A stretch of DNA of 64,000 nucleotides from Puccinia triticina (GCF_026914185.1 NC_070562.1:1116001-1180000), one strand, 5' to 3'; positions 9,898 through 20,340 are shown, numbered from the stretch's first letter. Translations and numbers: made by a program. The notes: generated by a model from the letters alone, not told the origin.

Positions 9898-12800
9898 GAC
9901 CAGGTTTTCAGTTCCCTTCCCTTACAACTGCAACCCTGGAAAACAACCAAAAGCAACAAACTGTAGTCACTCATTCAGCAAAGTATAAATCAACTCTAAA
10001 AAAAATAAAACCAGTAAACCAACCAATGCCATTATCTCTCAATCCCCCATTGTCAAGGCCACCACTCTCAAGAGATCCTTACCTCACTCCTTTAAGCCCT
10101 TTTCCTCCACCATTCACTCCTACCTCCAAGATTACTCAAGAAAGGCTGGACCTCATCAATTTTGGACCTCCTGGATGGCTTTCTCCTCAAGAATATCTCC
10201 TGCTGGTATGGGTAATTGTGATTAGACAAGGTGCTTTGGCTTTTGTAGAAACAGAAAGAGGCCTTCTTAAACACACCTATGGACAGCCTTATATCATTCC
10301 AGTCATTCCCCATGAACCTTGGCAACAGAAACCAATTCCAATCCCTGCACCCATCAAAGACCAGGTTATAGAATTGGTAAGAGAAAGACTCAGCACTGGC
10401 CTCTATGAACAATCCTTTTCCAGTTATTCCAGCCCTATATTTTGTGTAAAGAAGCAGGATGGTAAGCTCAGAATTGTACATGACCTTCAGAAACTCAACA
10501 AAGTCACCATTAAGGACGCTGGACTACCACCAAAGACAGAGGAACTCATTGAATCATTCACTGGAAGGGCTTGCTATGGACTAGGTGATATTATGGGAGG
10601 ATATGATGAAAGAGAATTAGCTCCAGAATCCAGACCTTTGACCACCTTTGAAACACCCCTTGGAAGATTTCAACTTACCAGATTACCCCAAGGAGCCACC
10701 AATTCAGTTGCAGTTTACCAGGCCCAAATGATGTGGATACTCCAGGATGAATTACCTCAACATATGGGAATCTTTGTGGATGATGGAGGTATAAAGGGAC
10801 CAACCTCTGACTACAATGAAGAAACTCTAAAGGACAACCCCCAGATCAGAAGATTTATCTATGAATATGCCATTACTCTGGAAAGGATTCTTTTCAGGAT
10901 TGAAGAAGCTGGACTCACCATCTCTGGGAAGAAATTTGCTTGCTGTGTACCTGCTCTGGATCTGGTTGGCCATGTGGTTTGTAAGGAAGGCAGAAGGATA
11001 TCCATCAAGAAGCTCAACAAAATTGAAACCTGGCCAACTCCCACCACTCCTTCAGATGTCAGAGGATTCCTAGGTATCTGTGTATATGTTAGAATGTTCA
11101 TTAAAAATTACTCAACCATTACTGCTCCACTCAGAAGACTCACCAGGAAGGACTCCTCTTGGGATTGGACTGAAGATTGCCAGGATGCCTTTGAGGACCT
11201 TAAAAGGATTGTTGGAACTGATATCACCCTGAAGAAATTGGACTATGGACCTGATGCTGGCTTAATCAAACTCTCAGTGGACTCCAGTGTTATTGCTGCA
11301 GGTGCTGTTCTTACTCAACAGGATTCTGATGGATTGGATAGGCCTGTGTTATATGAGTCAGTAGTCTTTTCACCCAGGGAATCAAAGTACTCACAATCCA
11401 AATTAGAACTCTGTGGTGTTGCCAAGATCCTCAAGAAACTTCAAACCAAACTGTGGGGTCAACATTTTCAACTCAGAGTGGATGCCCAGTGCCTTATTGG
11501 AATGATCAACAACCCTTCACTTCCCAATGCCCCTATGAACAGATGGATTGGATTTATTCAGTTATTCTCCTATGACCTTGTTCACACTCCTGGAAAAACT
11601 TTCACCTTACCTGATGGACTTTCAAGAAGACCCCCTGATTCTGATGAAGATGATTGTCCTAGCTTTGATGAAGATGAAACCTGGATCAAACCTCACCCTG
11701 GATTTGGAACTAAACATTCTTCTTTTGGCCTGCTTCTGGGGACATCAGCTCAGTTGGGGGAGGGGGTAAGTAACTTGCAGCAAGGAATTTGGAAGCATCT
11801 CCAGGAATACCTTTCAACCATGAACAAACCTCCAGGATGCAGCAGCCTGGAATTCAAGCAAATTTTGCACAAATCAGCCAACTTTTTCCTTTCCAATGGA
11901 GTCTTGCACAGGATCAACAAACCATTCTCCCAGATAGTAGTCACCTCTCCTTCAGCTCAGAAATCCATCCTCAATTCCCTTCATGAATCCTTAGGCCACA
12001 GAGGTATTGCTGAAACCTACAGAAGAATTAAACTCAGATTTTGGTGGCCAGGTCTCAAGAGAGGTGTTACCAAGTGGGTCCAGTCTTGTGAAGCTTGCCA
12101 GAAGAGGAGTTCAAAATTGCCAATGGAACCCAAGAAACCTACAGGAGCAGCAACCATCTTTGGAAGAGTCAGTTTGGATACAGTTCACATCAAAGCTGGC
12201 AAATGGAAGTACCTGGTAATTGCAAGAGATGACCTTTCTGGATGGGTAGAGGCAGTTGGACTAGAAAAGATTCAGGCAAAGAAAATCTCTCAGTGGTTCT
12301 TGGACAACTGGATCTACAGATATGGAGCCCCTTGGTCAGTCACAGTGGATGGAGGCTCTGAATTTGGACAACAATTTCAAAAATCCCTTCTGGAATCTGG
12401 AATCAAAATCAAAGTCACCACCCCTTATTATCCTGAAGCAAATGGTATGGTAGAAAGAGGACATCAGGCAATTAAGGATACCTTGGTCAAGCTCTGTGGA
12501 AAAGAAGGCAAGAAGTGGAGGAATTATTTACCTTTAGTTTTATTTGCAGACAGAATTTCCACCAAGAGATCAACTGGTTACTCACCTTATGAGCTAGTTC
12601 TTGGACAGCCCCCCATCTTACCCATTGATTTAGAATTGGAAACCTTCTTTGGAGTGGATTGGTCAAAGGTAGAATCAACTCAGGATCTTTTATTGGCTAG
12701 GACTCAGCAGCTTGAAAACAGGGATACCATCTTGCAGCAAGCACACCAGCAGCTCATGGATTCCAGGAAAAACTCTGTGGATTATTGGAACAAAAAGAAA

Positions 12801-13016
12801 ACATCAAGGCAGCCACTAAAGAAAGGTCAATTAGTAGTAGTGTATAACAAATCTCTGGACTCTCAATTTGGCAAGCTCTTTGAAAATAAATGGAATGGTC
12901 CTTACAGAATCAAAGCTCAAAACCCAGGAGGATCTTACATCTTGGAAGAATTGGATGGCACAGAATTGGCCAGAAGGTTTGCTGCAACTCATGTCAAGGA
13001 ATACCACTCCAGGTGA
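9882..13016 (+). CDS. Element B Pol: reverse transcriptase, RNase H, integrase
   Basis: This is reached by -1 frameshift; the ATG at 9846 in the same frame is probably not used. RT covers about residues 60-400 counted from 9846 (RERLSTGLYEQSFSSYSSP, IVHDLQKLNKV, RLPQGATNS, catalytic FVDDGGIKGP). RNase H has acidic positions in VDSSV, KLELCG and VDAQC, then PGKTFTLPDGLSRR. Integrase has an H-H-C-C finger (HESLGHRG, CEACQKR) and a core triad of D in SLDTVH, D in VDGGSEFG and E in GMVERGH, with about 34 residues between the last two. A GPY module (KWNGPYRIK) closes the protein. No chromodomain is visible. All catalytic residues are present. The RT signature FVDDGG, in place of the usual YxDD box, is shared by A, B and D. 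Confidence 0.93.
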   Translation, partial: KFFRLRPGFQFPSLTTATLENNQKQQTVVTHSAKYKSTLKKIKPVNQPMPLSLNPPLSRPPLSRDPYLTPLSPFPPPFTPTSKITQERLDLINFGPPGWLSPQEYLLLVWVIVIRQGALAFVETERGLLKHTYGQPYIIPVIPHEPWQQKPIPIPAPIKDQVIELVRERLSTGLYEQSFSSYSSPIFCVKKQDGKLRIVHDLQKLNKVTIKDAGLPPKTEELIESFTGRACYGLGDIMGGYDERELAPESRPLTTFETPLGRFQLTRLPQGATNSVAVYQAQMMWILQDELPQHMGIFVDDGGIKGPTSDYNEETLKDNPQIRRFIYEYAITLERILFRIEEAGLTISGKKFACCVPALDLVGHVVCKEGRRISIKKLNKIETWPTPTTPSDVRGFLGICVYVRMFIKNYSTITAPLRRLTRKDSSWDWTEDCQDAFEDLKRIVGTDITLKKLDYGPDAGLIKLSVDSSVIAAGAVLTQQDSDGLDRPVLYESVVFSPRESKYSQSKLELCGVAKILKKLQTKLWGQHFQLRVDAQCLIGMINNPSLPNAPMNRWIGFIQLFSYDLVHTPGKTFTLPDGLSRRPPDSDEDDCPSFDEDETWIKPHPGFGTKHSSFGLLLGTSAQLGEGVSNLQQGIWKHLQEYLSTMNKPPGCSSLEFKQILHKSANFFLSNGVLHRINKPFSQIVVTSPSAQKSILNSLHESLGHRGIAETYRRIKLRFWWPGLKRGVTKWVQSCEACQKRSSKLPMEPKKPTGAATIFGRVSLDTVHIKAGKWKYLVIARDDLSGWVEAVGLEKIQAKKISQWFLDNWIYRYGAPWSVTVDGGSEFGQQFQKSLLESGIKIKVTTPYYPEANGMVERGHQAIKDTLVKLCGKEGKKWRNYLPLVLFADRISTKRSTGYSPYELVLGQPPILPIDLELETFFGVDWSKVESTQDLLLARTQQLENRDTILQQAHQQLMDSRKNSVDYWNKKKTSRQPLKKGQLVVVYNKSLDSQFGKLFENKWNGPYRIKAQNPGGSYILEELDGTELARRFAATHVKEYHSR
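9885..9891 (+). promoter_or_regulatory. -1 ribosomal frameshift heptamer, element B
   Basis: T-TTT-TTA with zero-frame codons TTT TTA, followed by GAT and TGA. The -1 frame reads FFRLRPGF, which joins the pol ORF without a stop. An overlapping A-AAT-TTT heptamer at 9882-9888 also fits the rule. Confidence 0.8.
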
Positions 13017-13195
13017 AAACAATAAATAAGGAATAATCAATTCATTTCTCTTCTCTTTTCTCTTTCTCATCTTCTTACACAATAACATAAAAACAAAACA
13101 AAATAAAATCTATAAACAAATCAGAAATAAAATCAATAAAAATCATTTTCAAATACTCTCAAATAAAATAACTAATTATAAAATCAAAAGCTCAC

Positions 13196-13995
13196 CTCTT
13201 CTTCTTTTAGCACTACATCACCCTCTTCCATTTCACTTCCCTCCTTCTCCTTCTCCTTCTCTTTTCCCTTCTCCTTATCTAAAAAAATAAAAATAAAAAT
13301 CAAAAGACATAAAAAGAAAATTAAAGGATAACATTAGTAAAAGTCTTCAATAAAGAATAAAAAAAAAAAAAAAAATAGAATATATTAGAACTTACCCTCA
13401 GCTCTTATCCTCTCCATTTCTTCTTCTACTCTCCAACCATCTTCCTCCTCTTCCACTTGGTCCCTCATCCTTAATAATTCCAGGGCATTCCTCTCCTCAG
13501 TTTCCTCTATCATGGCATCTATTATGGAATGAGTATCCATCTAAAAATCAAAATAGAAACAGGGAAAAATATCAGTATTATAATCAATCTTCTTTCTTTT
13601 CAAATTCTTATTCATATACATACGGAATCCATTCGACATACATGTGTAAAAGCGTCGTGGAACCGGCTATACAATTTAAGACGTGCGTTTCGTGCGGCAA
13701 CCGGGTCGTTGAGGTCCTCACGAGCGAAGGCGAGGAGTCCTTGTTGGATATAGTGGCGCAAGGCATCGACTTCTTCAGGTTTAAAAGAATCTCTCATACC
13801 GGCGTTGTACGCGTGAATGTTGTCGACGAACGAGTGTGCTCTGCGAATAGAGAAGGGTATTTCGTAGGAAGGTCTAATGACGGCCTCTTCATCAAGCTGC
13901 GAAGATGATATGGACGTATTGGACAAAGAATCTATCGAGTTTTCAATGATACCTTTCGGCAATGAGGGCGTGGAAGTGGCGCTGGAGGCAAACAT
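13196..13995 (-). CDS. Antisense intron-containing gene inside element B (unknown function)
   Basis: Exon 1 is 13995-13624 (124 codons from ATG). Intron 1 is 13623-13541 (GTATGT...TTTTTAG). Exon 2 is 13540-13396. Intron 2 is 13395-13279 (GTAAGT...TTTTTTTAG). Exon 3 is 13278-13196, followed by a donor GTGAGC. Phases agree at both joins (0 and 1) and no stop interrupts the 200 codons. The 3' end is unresolved and may overlap the end of pol. Exon 1 has a Ser/Thr-rich N terminus and a helical block (RPSYEIPFSIRRAHSFVDN, EEVDALRHYIQQGLLAFA). Exons 2 and 3 are strongly charged (EEEEDGWRVEEEMER, then KEKEKEK). I recognise no family. The introns are GT-AG only on the minus strand, so they would survive in a sense retrotransposon RNA. 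Confidence 0.65.
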
Positions 13996-14047
13996 TACGG
14001 ATATCGAATGCGATAACGGAACTTTTCCGTTGGCCGACGACCAGGGG

Positions 14048-14054
14048 CCTTATA
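14048..14054 (-). promoter_or_regulatory. Possible TATA box for the antisense gene
   Basis: Minus-strand TATAAGG lies 53-59 nt upstream of the antisense ATG at 13995, a plausible core-promoter distance. Nothing else was tested. Confidence 0.35.
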
Positions 14055-14059
14055 GATAC

Positions 14060-14895
14060 TCATTCTTCTTCATTTTATGACGTCATGGACGCCTTCACCT
14101 TTCAAAGACGTTTGGCGTGGATTCTCTTTCATTCTTTTAATTTTTGACTCTGGTGTTCGACCCAGTTTAATCTACCCTTTTCCGATATCTCCTGGCGCGT
14201 AAATACCGCGATCATTTCATCTAAACACCCTTTTCAGACGCAGGAGTTCATTTGGGCAGTCCCTCGGCGGTACCTTTGGTTTATTTCATTATGTAGCCCT
14301 TGGATTTCAACTTCTTTGCGGTGGAAACCGCGGAAATTGTAATGAAACTTTGGAGTGTTTCAATAACGATTCGGCCAACCTCAAAATACATATTACACCT
14401 TTCCAGTTTCACCTTTCCGATCCTGGCTTTCGTCTGAATTTGGTTTTAGCCGATTCTATCGAGCGGTTTTGGAATTATAAGCGCTCGAAGTTTTTTAGGA
14501 TTTACGCGGCCTCATTTACGGCTTTCATTTAGCGTCCACGGCGGCCCATCGGCCGAATTAATCCTTAATATTGCTCGATTGTCCATTCATCTCCTCCTTC
14601 TTGCCTTTCGAATGAGCCCGGAATCAGAACTTTTCATCAACGGAAATCCAAGTTATACCGAAAACATATTACCTTATATTTACGCGGTGTTACTACTATG
14701 CGCGCCCGCGGATTTCGCTTGGATCGTTAATCGGCCCTACACAACCGAAAATCAACCCTTAAAAATAATCAGTATATACCATTTTAATCTGGAGAATCGG
14801 CTCTTTCGAATGAGCTTGGTTTCAAGAAAATTCATCGAGCCGTTCCGAAGATACGGGTCGACCATTTCCTTTTCTTTTTGTTGACGTTCCGCACG
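14060..14895. other. CpG-rich segment of element B tail
   Basis: The base composition changes abruptly from the CpG-poor element: CG dinucleotides are frequent (for example TTCG, GCGG and CGCG at 14160-14890). Several short ORFs exist on both strands, the longest about 100 codons. None has a recognisable motif. It could be the 5' flank of the antisense gene, carried with it into the element. Confidence 0.5.
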
Positions 14896-14984
14896 CGCGT
14901 TTCCCGCTTGGAGCCCCCGCTCAGACAACAGGACCCCTCTTTCGACATTACACACAATGAACACATGTTCCATTCCCCGTCTGG

Positions 14985-15340
14985 ACAAAATGAAGAAATC
15001 CAAGAATCCAGGCAATTCATGGAATTCCTCGATCATCATCATCATCCTAAATCATTCTTTCTGAAAAATAATCATTCATTCATCCATCAAGAATTCACTC
15101 CTCCATGAAAGGAATCTAAGCACCCATCATTATTCCCTGCCATGAATCATTCATTTTGAACCCCAACTCAATTGACTCCTCCATGAAGAAATCCAATAAT
15201 CCAGTCATTCATTCAATTCCTCCATCATCATCATCATCCTAAATCATTCTTTCTGGAAAATCATCATTCATTAATTCCTGAACATCAATCATTCCTCCAT
15301 CATCATCTTCACCCTGTATTCTAGGTATTCTTCAGCCAAC
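14985..15340. repeat. CATCAT/ATTCATTC low-complexity region with an imperfect direct repeat
   Basis: A block with TCATCATCATCATCC, AAATCATTCTTTCTG and AATTCCTC occurs near 15020-15075 and again near 15215-15265, with CCTCCATGAA spacers. No coding signal was seen. Confidence 0.6.
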
Positions 15341-15719
15341 AAACCAACCTTTCATTCATTCACCATTATAATCAATTTCTTCCAACACATTGCAGCTCAG
15401 AAGCCACCCAACTTGAGCAAGAATATTCTTTGGACAGCTTATCAGCCTCCCTGGACTTCAAGTTCTCTTCACAGAACTCTACATTATATACTCAGATACT
15501 CAGAAATTCAGCCATTCAACCCAAATCATTCACAACCTTCAGAAACTACAATTATCAACCCCATTATTCATCATCAATCATTGCATTCTTCCATTGGCCT
15601 CAGTTAGGCAGGAAAATTATTGTATTCTTCAGGGTGGAAATTAGTCTAATATGTGTCTGTCTCAAGGATATTGCCTTCAGCAGAGTTAGATCTTCTTAAA
15701 CATTCACCCCTCATTGATA

Positions 15720-15990
15720 ATTGGACCTTCTTTTGGATACTGGACTCTTTGGATTGGATACTGGACTATGGATACTCTGGATACATAGGACTATTGGACT
15801 TTGGATTGGACTTGGATACCTTGGACTCAGATATACTGGACTTGGATTATACTTGGATTCTATTGGCTTTGGACACTGGACTTTGGATTTGGATTACTAC
15901 TCAGGACTTTGGATTTCACCTTTTGGAGGAAGAACACTGGACTTTGGAACTTTGGACTCTTGGATTCAACATTCTTCAACTCTTTCTGGA
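15720..15990 (+). repeat. Degenerate short tandem repeat of GGACTTTGGATT type
   Basis: About 270 bp is built from variants of TGGACT, TTGGAT and GGATACT. All three forward frames are Trp/Leu/Asp-rich, which reflects the repeat rather than a gene. Confidence 0.65.
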
Positions 15991-16043
15991 TCACTCTTCT
16001 CTTTGGTGCATTGCCTGGGGACAGACAATAAGTTGGGGGAGGA

Positions 16044-17009
16044 TGTGGTGCTCCATTCCAAACCATAAGTAGTATTTTATTGCTTTTCTTTACATACATT
16101 CATCATTACATTTCCCATTTCCCCCATAACCCTTCACAAATACTTCATTATTATTGCATATTCAGATTCTACGCCAAATTTCACCTATAGTCACTCATAC
16201 ATAGTACCCCCTTATCTTCAATGGTTCAGTAGTTATATAAGGATATAAGACTTACAGACAACCTACATTCTTCATTAGTTACAATACTCATTTCATTAGT
16301 AACCTACTTGAATCATTACAGTAAATTCCTTTTACATATTTATTCTCACATACTAAACCCTTTACATACATTTCTCATTATGTACTATGCCTATTGTACA
16401 CATTACATCATTGGATCTGTGCTTACCTCTTTCAGTAGTGCTCATCATTACAAGTAGTTACTATGTTCTCATCACTCTTCCCCATTAGTACATTCTTTTA
16501 TTCCCATAACCAGCATTCCCCTTTCAGCATTGCTCATCATTACATACTGTTACTATGTTCACATCACTCTTCCTCATTTGTACAACCTTCATTCTCATAG
16601 CCAGAACTCCTTATTGTCTGTGCTCATCCTTCCTTCATATAAGAACTGTCTTTCCCCCCTGATCACTTGTACCTTATGCAGAATTTATAGATAATTTTAG
16701 ATACAGAAATTATAAGTGCCCATTCTCATCAACCCCTTGCCATTAAACCTTGCCATTGCATTCCCCACTCTCATCACTCCTCCAACTCTCTTACCCTCAG
16801 TAGTCAGTAGTTAAAGCTCATAGTACTAGCTCCTAAGATCAAGCAGAAATCAGCCACACCTTTTTCTTCTTTTTCTTAGTGTTACTCTCATCCCCTCAGC
16901 ATTAGTCAGGAAGGCAGCCTCATCAGCACCCTTGCATAGCTTACATTAGTACTAGTGTTGCTATCCATTTCCCTTCCAAGCTCTATTCTCCCCCTTGAGT
17001 AGTTCCACA
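16044..17009 (+). repeat. Element B 3' LTR
   Basis: 966 bp, preceded by the purine tract GGGGGAGGA (16035-16043). It matches the 5' LTR throughout except for an inserted GAT after CCCCCCT. It ends at CCACA before the GCGG duplication. Confidence 0.93.
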
Positions 17010-17013
17010 GCGG

Positions 17014-17513
17014 GACTGTCCTTCGGCGTATCTTTGGTAGGGGGAGCCGCAGGCACCCGCTCAAACAACTCGGATTCAGCATCCATTCCATCTGTATCTG
17101 ACCCTGATTTCGGGGCTGGAACCGTACGCATCGGTCGCCGCGCCGCAGAGGGAGGGACCGCTGGAGCCTTGAAAGGCTTGGGAGCCTCTTGCTTCTTCTT
17201 TGCGGGATCAGACTGATACGTTCCCAAGAACGACTGAGAGGAAATAGAAGGTGGTTGCCACGGGTCCAGAGAACCGCACGCCGCTCAAAACTCCTGATCT
17301 GGGACGCTAGCCGTTGCTGCCTTTGGGTTGTACGAGGCTACCACATGGCGGATCGGGCGCGGTGAATCAACGGGAATAAGCGCGCCATTGGGGAGGAAGA
17401 AACTGCCCCCCCTCTGCTCCACCAACTTTTCTTCCTTGTCCTTCTGTAGTTCAACGCATCGGCCAAGACCGTGGCCCTCCCTATGACAATAGTAACAGAC
17501 TATAGGGCCGCGG
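17014..17513 (-). pseudogene. Element A gag middle segment with zinc knuckle
   Basis: This lies between the G1 and B insertions. On the minus strand it encodes CYYCHREGHGLGRC (CX2CX4HX4C) right after the G1 junction, then LVEQRGGSFFLPNGALIP, which matches D. An in-frame TGA at 17285-17287 interrupts it where D is open. The Pro/Ala-rich stretch at about 17227-17014 continues towards the protease across element B. Confidence 0.8.
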
Positions 17514-18450
17514 TGTAAGACTCAAAAGTGGTAATGAAACCCTTTTGCTGAATGGTGAAGGGTATGAAGGAGTTGCAAGCTCTGCCCTTCTGTTATCAGT
17601 CAACAAGACCCACCAAGCTCAGCTTGGCAAGTTTTATTAAGTGATAGGTCTGGTCTGTTCCAGATGAAACCTGTTTGACTGGCAACGTGTAAGTGTTTTA
17701 ATTACTTTGTTATAAGGGTTGAAATGTTGTTATAAGGGTTGATTTATTGTTATAAGGGTTTTAGGATTTGAGTGTGGATGAGTGTTGGGTGACTTGTGAG
17801 TTCTGGGTGAGGAACTGGGGAGCAGGCCACTGGGGGTGGAGAGAGCTCCTTTTATAGACAAAAGGGGAGCCCCAAAGGGGCTTGTGGGTTAGGGTTTCAG
17901 CTAATCTAGACAACAGGGTGAGGGATTTTAGCTGGTGGGAGTAGATACAAATGATGTCATAGCCCCTCAGGGGCGCATGAATGGTGTCAGAATATACAAC
18001 AGAACATTCTAACGCATGCATGAGGTGACAGTAGACTGCATGAGCTGTCATACAGGGGGAATTAGTGTATACACAAAGTCTGAGGCTGCAGAAACAGTGT
18101 AAATGATGTCATACTATGTATATAAAGGAGTGTATGTAGTTAATATGTAATGAGTGTAGCCTGACAGGGAGATGTATGTTTGTATCCTGTGATATGTATA
18201 AGTGTACTACTGTGAAACTTGGGTTGAGGCAGGTGACAGCTGGGTTACTGGGGCTGGCCGTGTGATAGGTGTCCATGAGATGTAACTTCCACGCTAGAGG
18301 GGGTCCAGGGGTGCTTCCAGTGGTGACTAGGGGTGAAATTGGCCGTAGAATCCATTTCTGGGGTCCATTTGATGGTATCTTGAGGCCTAGTATGAGTAAT
18401 TATGTGGCATAGAAAAAACTTTTTATTTTTCCACTTTTCCGTCTACCACA
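17514..18450 (+). mobile_element. Solo LTR G1 in element A gag
   Basis: 937 bp, TGTAAGACTC to CTACCACA, with TSD GCGG (17510-17513, 18451-18454). TATATAAAG at 18119-18127 suggests plus orientation. Excision restores the gag frame exactly through the zinc knuckle. A related copy, G2, is at 24174-26133. No internal sequence is present, so it arose by LTR-LTR recombination. Confidence 0.88.
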
Positions 18451-19263
18451 GCGGGGCGTTGAAGGTCTTGCCTGAGCTGCAAACTTTTGCTCCAACCGCT
18501 GTTCAAAGGACTGGAGCATACGTTCGATTTCGTCCACCGTAGCGGGCGCCCTTACTTGACTCGGGGCCTCCTTAGGACGTCGATCAGACTCCATCTTCTG
18601 CATTACATCGTTCGCTTGCTTGAAGGAGCCGACTAGAACGGGAACTTTGGCACGCGAGCCTTTGAACGTAAGCGCCGTCTGAGTCTTCATCACCTCCTTG
18701 ACGGCTTTCTTCAAGATCTCGAAGGTCGGTAACTTAAATCTATTATCCTGAGTTGTGATCATGGTCTTGTCCTTGATTAGCTGATCGCGAATCCTCTCCT
18801 GAACGCCGGCCGAAAACGATTGATAGTAGAGACGTTTGATTTCTTCTACCAAGTCAATATGGTCCTTGCGCAGTAGATACGACTGGATCGGCTGCCAGGT
18901 TTTGCGAAATCCCTGAAAGTCCACAACTGACGCGACTCCGCCCTTGGCCTTCCATCCCTGAACCAACTCCTCCAGATCCTGAGTCGTAAAGCGGGCCGTA
19001 TCAATCCTGCCCCAGTGAGACTTCATAGCCGCCTTCAGCAGTGCCCAGTTTGGCGGCTCAAAACCATCAAGAGTCTCGACGATGTCCTTGACCTCAGCTC
19101 CTCGAATAAAGAAACGCACTTGTTGCGCCATGTCGAGCTCAGAAGCGCCATCGAGCCTAGCCGCCAGCTGATAGTCGGCCAAGAAACGTTCTACGTTGGT
19201 GCCATTGAAACCCAGAGTTTTATCCTGGGGTTTGATCTTGATCATCCTGGAATCTTCGGCCAT
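18451..19263 (-). pseudogene. Element A gag, N-terminal capsid part
   Basis: It starts at ATG 19263 with MAEDSRMIKIKPQDKTLGFN and matches D gag (MVKIKAPNKRLCFDGT) through about 270 residues. There is no stop before the G1 junction at 18451. The capsid-like helical region is followed by a coiled segment (VDEIERMLQSFEQRLEQKF). The few residues after the junction in the present frame come from the LTR. Confidence 0.85.
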
Positions 19264-19296
19264 CGAGGGAATCCTAAAGAGACAGGGGGAGTTTCT

Positions 19297-19378
19297 GGCT
19301 CACAGGTGTGGCGGCGTAATGTTGCGACTATAGTAGTGAGAACCCGGGAGGTGCACAATTGGAGGGACTTACTTCTAG
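19297..19378 (-). repeat. Dispersed module, leader copy in element A
   Basis: Minus-strand order AGAAGTAAGT, CCCTCC, TGTGCACCTCC, GGG, GCCAC and TGTGAGCC. It lies between the primer-binding region and the gag ATG, so it is non-coding here. Confidence 0.6.
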
Positions 19379-19473
19379 TCTCCTTGCCCTCGCCGTTGAA
19401 CCCTAAAGAAAAAGAAAAGAAACCTTAAATTAAGAACAAAGACCGCCAAGCGTCTCGAAACCGTCCAAATCGG

Positions 19474-19525
19474 CAAGACTGTAAATCTTGAGGTCGCTGG
19501 TTCGATCCCGGCTCGGGGGACCAAA
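19474..19525 (-). other. Element A primer-binding region: about 50-nt match to tRNA-Tyr 3' part
   Basis: Read on the plus strand, 19474-19523 folds as the 3' two thirds of a tRNA. The anticodon stem is CAAGA/TCTTG with loop CTGTAAA (anticodon GTA, Tyr). The T arm is GCTGG-TTCGATC-CCGGC, followed by TCGGGGG, A and CCA. There is no intron after the anticodon, and CCA is encoded. The element's minus strand is complementary to this tRNA. The 5' acceptor strand and D arm are missing, so it is not a tRNA gene. Two bases separate it from the LTR. Confidence 0.85.
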
Positions 19526-20336
19526 TATGGAACTCTGGCCGGTGCTAGGCCGGCCGCAGTTCGGGGAGGGGAAAGAAAGAAAAGAAAAGAGACTAAGGAA
19601 TATGCCCTCCGGGTGTTTGGCCGATAAAGAGCGCCGAGATTCGTGTAGCGTTGGGGGGGGGTTTGATTTTACGACGGCTAGAGATGCGCGTCGGCGATTT
19701 TGTTTGAGAGAGGAGCCGGGGATACTGCCGGCGGGGTTGTGATCTAAACCAGAGAGTTGGAAGAGATCGGCGTTGCGGGGAACTTGAACTTTAACGAGCT
19801 GATACTTCGGGCAGACAGTTGCCAAGACTTATAACTTTGAACTTTTGATGGAGAAACTGAAAATTATGGTTCAGAGTAGGTCCATGCCGCTCCAAAGCCT
19901 GAGTTCAAACTGAACTCAAACCTTGGAGTTGGTGACATGTAGCAGACATCTCATCACAACCTAGCGCGCACGCGCGCGCAACAACAACACGAGACAAAAG
20001 ACAGAAACAAACCCAAACAAAACAGAAACAAAACAAACCAACCCTCCTCATACAAAACCTATCCAACGCGCGCAATGTGAAAGAGGAAATAACAAAACAT
20101 GATGAAAGATAAACTTGAAAGAAAACAGGACCAAGAAAGCCAAAACACAAGGAAGAGGGGGGGGGGAAGAAGACCTGAAACACCTCGAGGATGCGCGCCA
20201 CGCCGCGCCGTTGAACTTGAGGAGGCCTCGAGGGCTGAAAGCTGAATCTTGATGTCTTGAGTCTTGACGTCCTCTGGCGCGCGCCGTGCGCGGCGAAAAG
20301 CTTGATTCCTCCGCGTGTACCAGATTGCCCACCACA
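19526..20336 (-). repeat. Element A 5' LTR
   Basis: 811 bp, same length as the left copy. It differs by scattered substitutions such as GGCCGCAG for GGCAGCAG and GAACTTTT for GAATTTTT. TSD ACGT follows at 20337-20340. Confidence 0.92.
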
Positions 20337-20340
20337 ACGT

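Larger units (their letters stand above)
6293..17009 (+). mobile_element. Ty3/gypsy-type LTR retrotransposon B, recent insertion in A
   Basis: The LTRs are 6293-7255 (963 bp) and 16044-17009 (966 bp). The one difference noticed by eye is a 3-bp GAT insertion in the 3' copy, so the insertion is young. The TSD is GCGG (6289-6292, 17010-17013). Both long ORFs are open end to end, with protease, RT, RNase H and integrase motifs intact, so B may be autonomous. Between pol and the 3' LTR lies an unusually long 3-kb tail with an antisense intron-containing gene. The coding part is nearly free of CpG, unlike A and D. Confidence 0.95.
235..20336 (-). mobile_element. Ty3/gypsy-type LTR retrotransposon A with nested insertions
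   Basis: Two 811-bp LTRs (235-1045 and 19526-20336) bound gag-protease-RT-RNaseH-integrase sequence read on the minus strand. The host duplication is ACGT (231-234 and 20337-20340). Element B (6293-17009) and solo LTR G1 (17514-18450) are inserted in gag; leaving them out restores a continuous frame across both junctions. The LTRs differ by at least eight substitutions seen by eye, so A is older than B. Pol carries frameshifts and gag an in-frame stop, so A looks non-autonomous. Removing the inserts leaves an element of about 8.4 kb. Confidence 0.93.

Noticed and set aside
19474..19523. A tRNA-Tyr gene
   Set aside because: The 5' acceptor strand and D arm are missing, CCA is encoded, and the position is exactly at a retrotransposon primer-binding site.
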